Positions 6,901-7,580 of a stretch of 7,580 nt of DNA are shown piece by piece; positions within the stretch are counted from its first letter, which is position 1, and the number at the start of each line of letters is the position of its first letter. Source of the stretch: a bacterium (lineage in GTDB: Bacteria > Chloroflexota > Dormibacteria > UBA8260 > Bog-877). The stretch is taken from the NCBI GenBank assembly GCA_021791455.1, contig JAJYWM010000277.1:1-7580 (forward strand). Reading direction: 5' to 3'. The translations under genes and the position numbers were made by a program. The notes under the pieces are model-generated. The model saw only the letters and a list, made by a program, of their open reading frames with translations, did not search any database and was not told where the DNA came from.

Positions 6901-7129
6901 ACGCGGCGACCGCCAGGGCACCCACGGAGACGGAGTTCAGGTGCCCGTCGGTGATGTTTCGCCAGCTGGTGCCGGCATCGGTCGTCTTCCACACCCCTCC
7001 TCCGCAGGATCCGAAGTAGAAGACGGCGCGGTCGACGGGGTCCCCCGCCACCGCAACCGACCGGCCGCCCCTGGGAGGTCCGATGAATCTCCACTGAAAG
7101 GCCGAACTGAGATCGTCCTCCTTGGTCAT
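3938..7129 (-). CDS. BNR/VPS10-type beta-propeller protein without signal peptide
   Basis: This 1063-residue protein belongs to the WD40/YVTN/BNR-like (sortilin/VPS10-like) group often mislabelled glycosyl hydrolase; its role is unknown. The N-terminal block FIGPPRGGRSVAVAGDP (15-31) and GGGVWKTTDAGTSW (43-56) are typical. Ten Asp-boxes (SxDxGxxW type) end near residues 56, 111, 162, 220, 272, 318, 510, 577, 630 and 674, enough for two propellers. ATHGRGFWVLDD (699-710) marks the propeller end. Two beta-sandwich-like parts follow (about 745-910), with GLHRHVWNL (845-853) and VPPGKYRLEL (881-890). The tail (about 915-1050) is probably helical or coiled. Family members often carry a signal peptide. 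This one starts MTKEDDLSSAFQWRF and has none; upstream in-frame codons give none either. The ATG at 7127-7129 follows GGAGGTG (7134-7140) with 4 bases between. No catalytic residues could be assigned. Confidence 0.88.
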   Translation of the reverse strand: MTKEDDLSSAFQWRFIGPPRGGRSVAVAGDPVDRAVFYFGSCGGGVWKTTDAGTSWRNITDGHLNSVSVGALAVAASDPQVIFVGTGEACPRNDVIQGDGVYRSTDAGRTWEHRGLAETLQISRVRVSPTDPELVYVAALGDIFGPSDQRGIYRSRDGGGHWELVLPGAPQAGAADLWMAPNNPRLLYATLWEAQRQPWEFSSGGPGSRLFRSLDGGDSWTDITNRPGLPKALLGRMGVATAPSRQDRVWAVIEAADQQGGLFRSEDGGETWDRISDDRSLLGRPWYYSHIVPDPQDSETLYAMNYNFVRSTDGGRTWTQIGTPHGDNHDLWIDPKDPRRMIEANDGGACVSFNGAETFSTIYNQPTAAIYKLAIDDQFPYRVYGTQQDNSAIRVPSRSKYGAILRDQCEEVGHSESGYIAVDPRDDNIVYSGAVGSSGGGGAPLLRHDHRSGQTGLVTIWPEWTYAEDPSSWRHRFAWTYPIVLSRHDPEVLYAAGERVFVSRDEGASWDAISPDLSRNDPEKLRASGGPITKDTSGAEVYCTASVLAESPHDPKVLWVGTDDGLLHRSDDGGGHWEQMQLPGLPDWAWISGIEVSQHEPNVVMVAAHRYRLQDRTPYLYRTSDGGATWARVTDGIDEADFVRVVRCDPEVRGLWYAGTEHRPYFSTDQGQSWRPLQLNLPPVPIYDLARKHGELVAATHGRGFWVLDDVTLVAKATSAGGAKETQLLVPDRLHRYFTGEPGAFTERGTQYVSRALGTVESSSEGALRRVLLDAGYNPPDGVVIRYRLAQDVEPEQLELAIFDASGDELRRYRGRKPAKLGQIAPTTPDEMDDLQSQVLETAAGLHRHVWNLCASGVTLQNQVLRTMVSSAETGLDGPRVPPGKYRLELRLGDQVQSADIEVLKDPNLPLSDSDYEQQYRLLIQVRDHQRDLNLALKSCRQLRDTLGAWQKRADIDEELQAKVEDLSKELTRMEATFTQPGWRGEMDEMEMAAGLDGRLFTLQQTLDRSDAAPTKQAKEMAEVLFGQSEAAVAELDLIVKDQLASLNAAITKAALPPIPQVA

Positions 7130-7580
7130 CGCGCACCTCCAATGCCCACCGACGAGACTGCGGCTCGCCTTCGAACTCTGCTGCATCCGGGATCTGGCAA
7201 CCCATGGTAGCGGCCCCGCCGGCGGATTCAGCGGGCTCCCTCGTGAGCACTGGAGGCGACCGGACCCACGGCCCAAGGGAGGGCCCACGGCTGGTCAGGG
7301 ATGTGGCGCCTCCGCGTCCCTGAAACCGCGCCCAGGGCAGGATTCGCTGTCGGGCCTGGCGCGCGACCGAGGGCTGACCGGGGAGGTGGCAGGCGGCCCA
7401 TCCGCCCATACGACCGCTGGGAGCAACGCCGCCGCGGCAGCGAGGACGGCTGCGGCAGCGCGACGCCAGGCTCGCTGGATTGTCGGACCGCTCTGGCCCT
7501 GCGCGTGGAGGTTGTGCCGGGAGCGCTCTGGGACTTAGTATGCCCGCAATCTTCTGGGGGGCACGATTGATGGAGGGGGC
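7130..7580. other. Intergenic region upstream of the propeller gene, no supported gene
   Basis: Beyond the propeller gene's ribosome binding site (7134-7140) I see no convincing gene on either strand. Open frames here are rich in Pro, Gly, Ala and Arg, as expected from GC-rich DNA. A 9 bp direct repeat GCGGCAGCG occurs at 7434-7442 and 7452-7460. The region should contain the promoter of the propeller gene, but no clear -35/-10 pair was found on the - strand. Confidence 0.5.
7512..7541 (+). promoter_or_regulatory. Possible promoter for a gene at the right edge
   Basis: TTGTGC (7512-7517) and TAGTAT (7536-7541), separated by 18 bases, resemble a weak sigma-70 promoter (3/6 and 4/6 matches). 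Downstream, an ATG at 7571-7573 follows the G-rich TGGGGGG (7554-7560) and could start a + strand gene, but only ten bases of it are visible. This is speculative. Confidence 0.2.

Noticed and set aside
3938..7129. Asp-box repeats read as sialidase active-site evidence
   Set aside because: Asp-boxes are structural and shared by many propellers. No arginine triad or nucleophile could be identified, so no glycosidase activity is claimed.
6867..7409. 180-codon - strand frame overlapping the start of the propeller gene
   Set aside because: It is out of frame with the propeller gene, which has a strong ribosome binding site and conserved N-terminus in this stretch.
7434..7460. Direct repeat GCGGCAGCG as a functional repeat or CRISPR-like unit
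   Set aside because: Only two 9 bp copies in a GC-rich stretch, with no further units; most likely chance.
7122..7538. 138-codon + strand frame at the right end
   Set aside because: It begins inside the propeller gene's start region. Its composition is low-complexity Ala, Gly, Arg and Pro and it has no ribosome binding site or recognisable domain.

Overview
This window is GC-rich with tight genes, some GTG starts and strong GGAGG-type ribosome binding sites. It suggests a high-GC Gram-positive-like lineage: Actinobacteriota or a neighbouring group such as Chloroflexota or Dormibacterota. The CysH sequence resembles the mycobacterial type as I remember it. The sequence alone does not fix the phylum. 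No tRNA, rRNA, CRISPR array, insertion sequence or phage gene was seen.

Layout. (1) Positions 1-239 hold the 3' end of a + strand gene of the PxpC/KipA family (5-oxoprolinase subunit C or related biotin-independent amidolyase). (2) It converges on cysH (330-992, - strand), a PAPS/APS reductase. (3) A 220 bp divergent promoter region (993-1212) carries three copies of ACCATAC, a candidate operator. (4) cysD (1213-2160) and cysN (about 2181-3458), + strand, encode the two subunits of ATP sulfurylase. (5) A spacer leads to a short two-helix membrane protein (3628-3888, + strand). (6) A strong hairpin (3894-3931) lies between the convergent ends of that gene and of a 1063-residue beta-propeller protein with ten Asp-box repeats (3938-7129, - strand). 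(7) The last 450 bp contain no gene that can be supported; a possible promoter near 7512-7541 may serve a + strand gene starting at or beyond the right edge.

How the genes work together. CysD and CysN make adenosine 5'-phosphosulfate (APS) from sulfate and ATP, with GTP hydrolysis by CysN. CysH then reduces APS or PAPS to sulfite. No APS kinase (CysC) is present or fused to CysN, so a direct APS route would be expected. Yet CysH carries only three of the four cysteines that bind the [4Fe-4S] cluster of APS reductases; the fourth is threonine, as in PAPS reductases. This mixed signature is the most interesting observation in the window. The PxpC-like gene, the membrane protein and the propeller protein have no clear link to sulfate assimilation.
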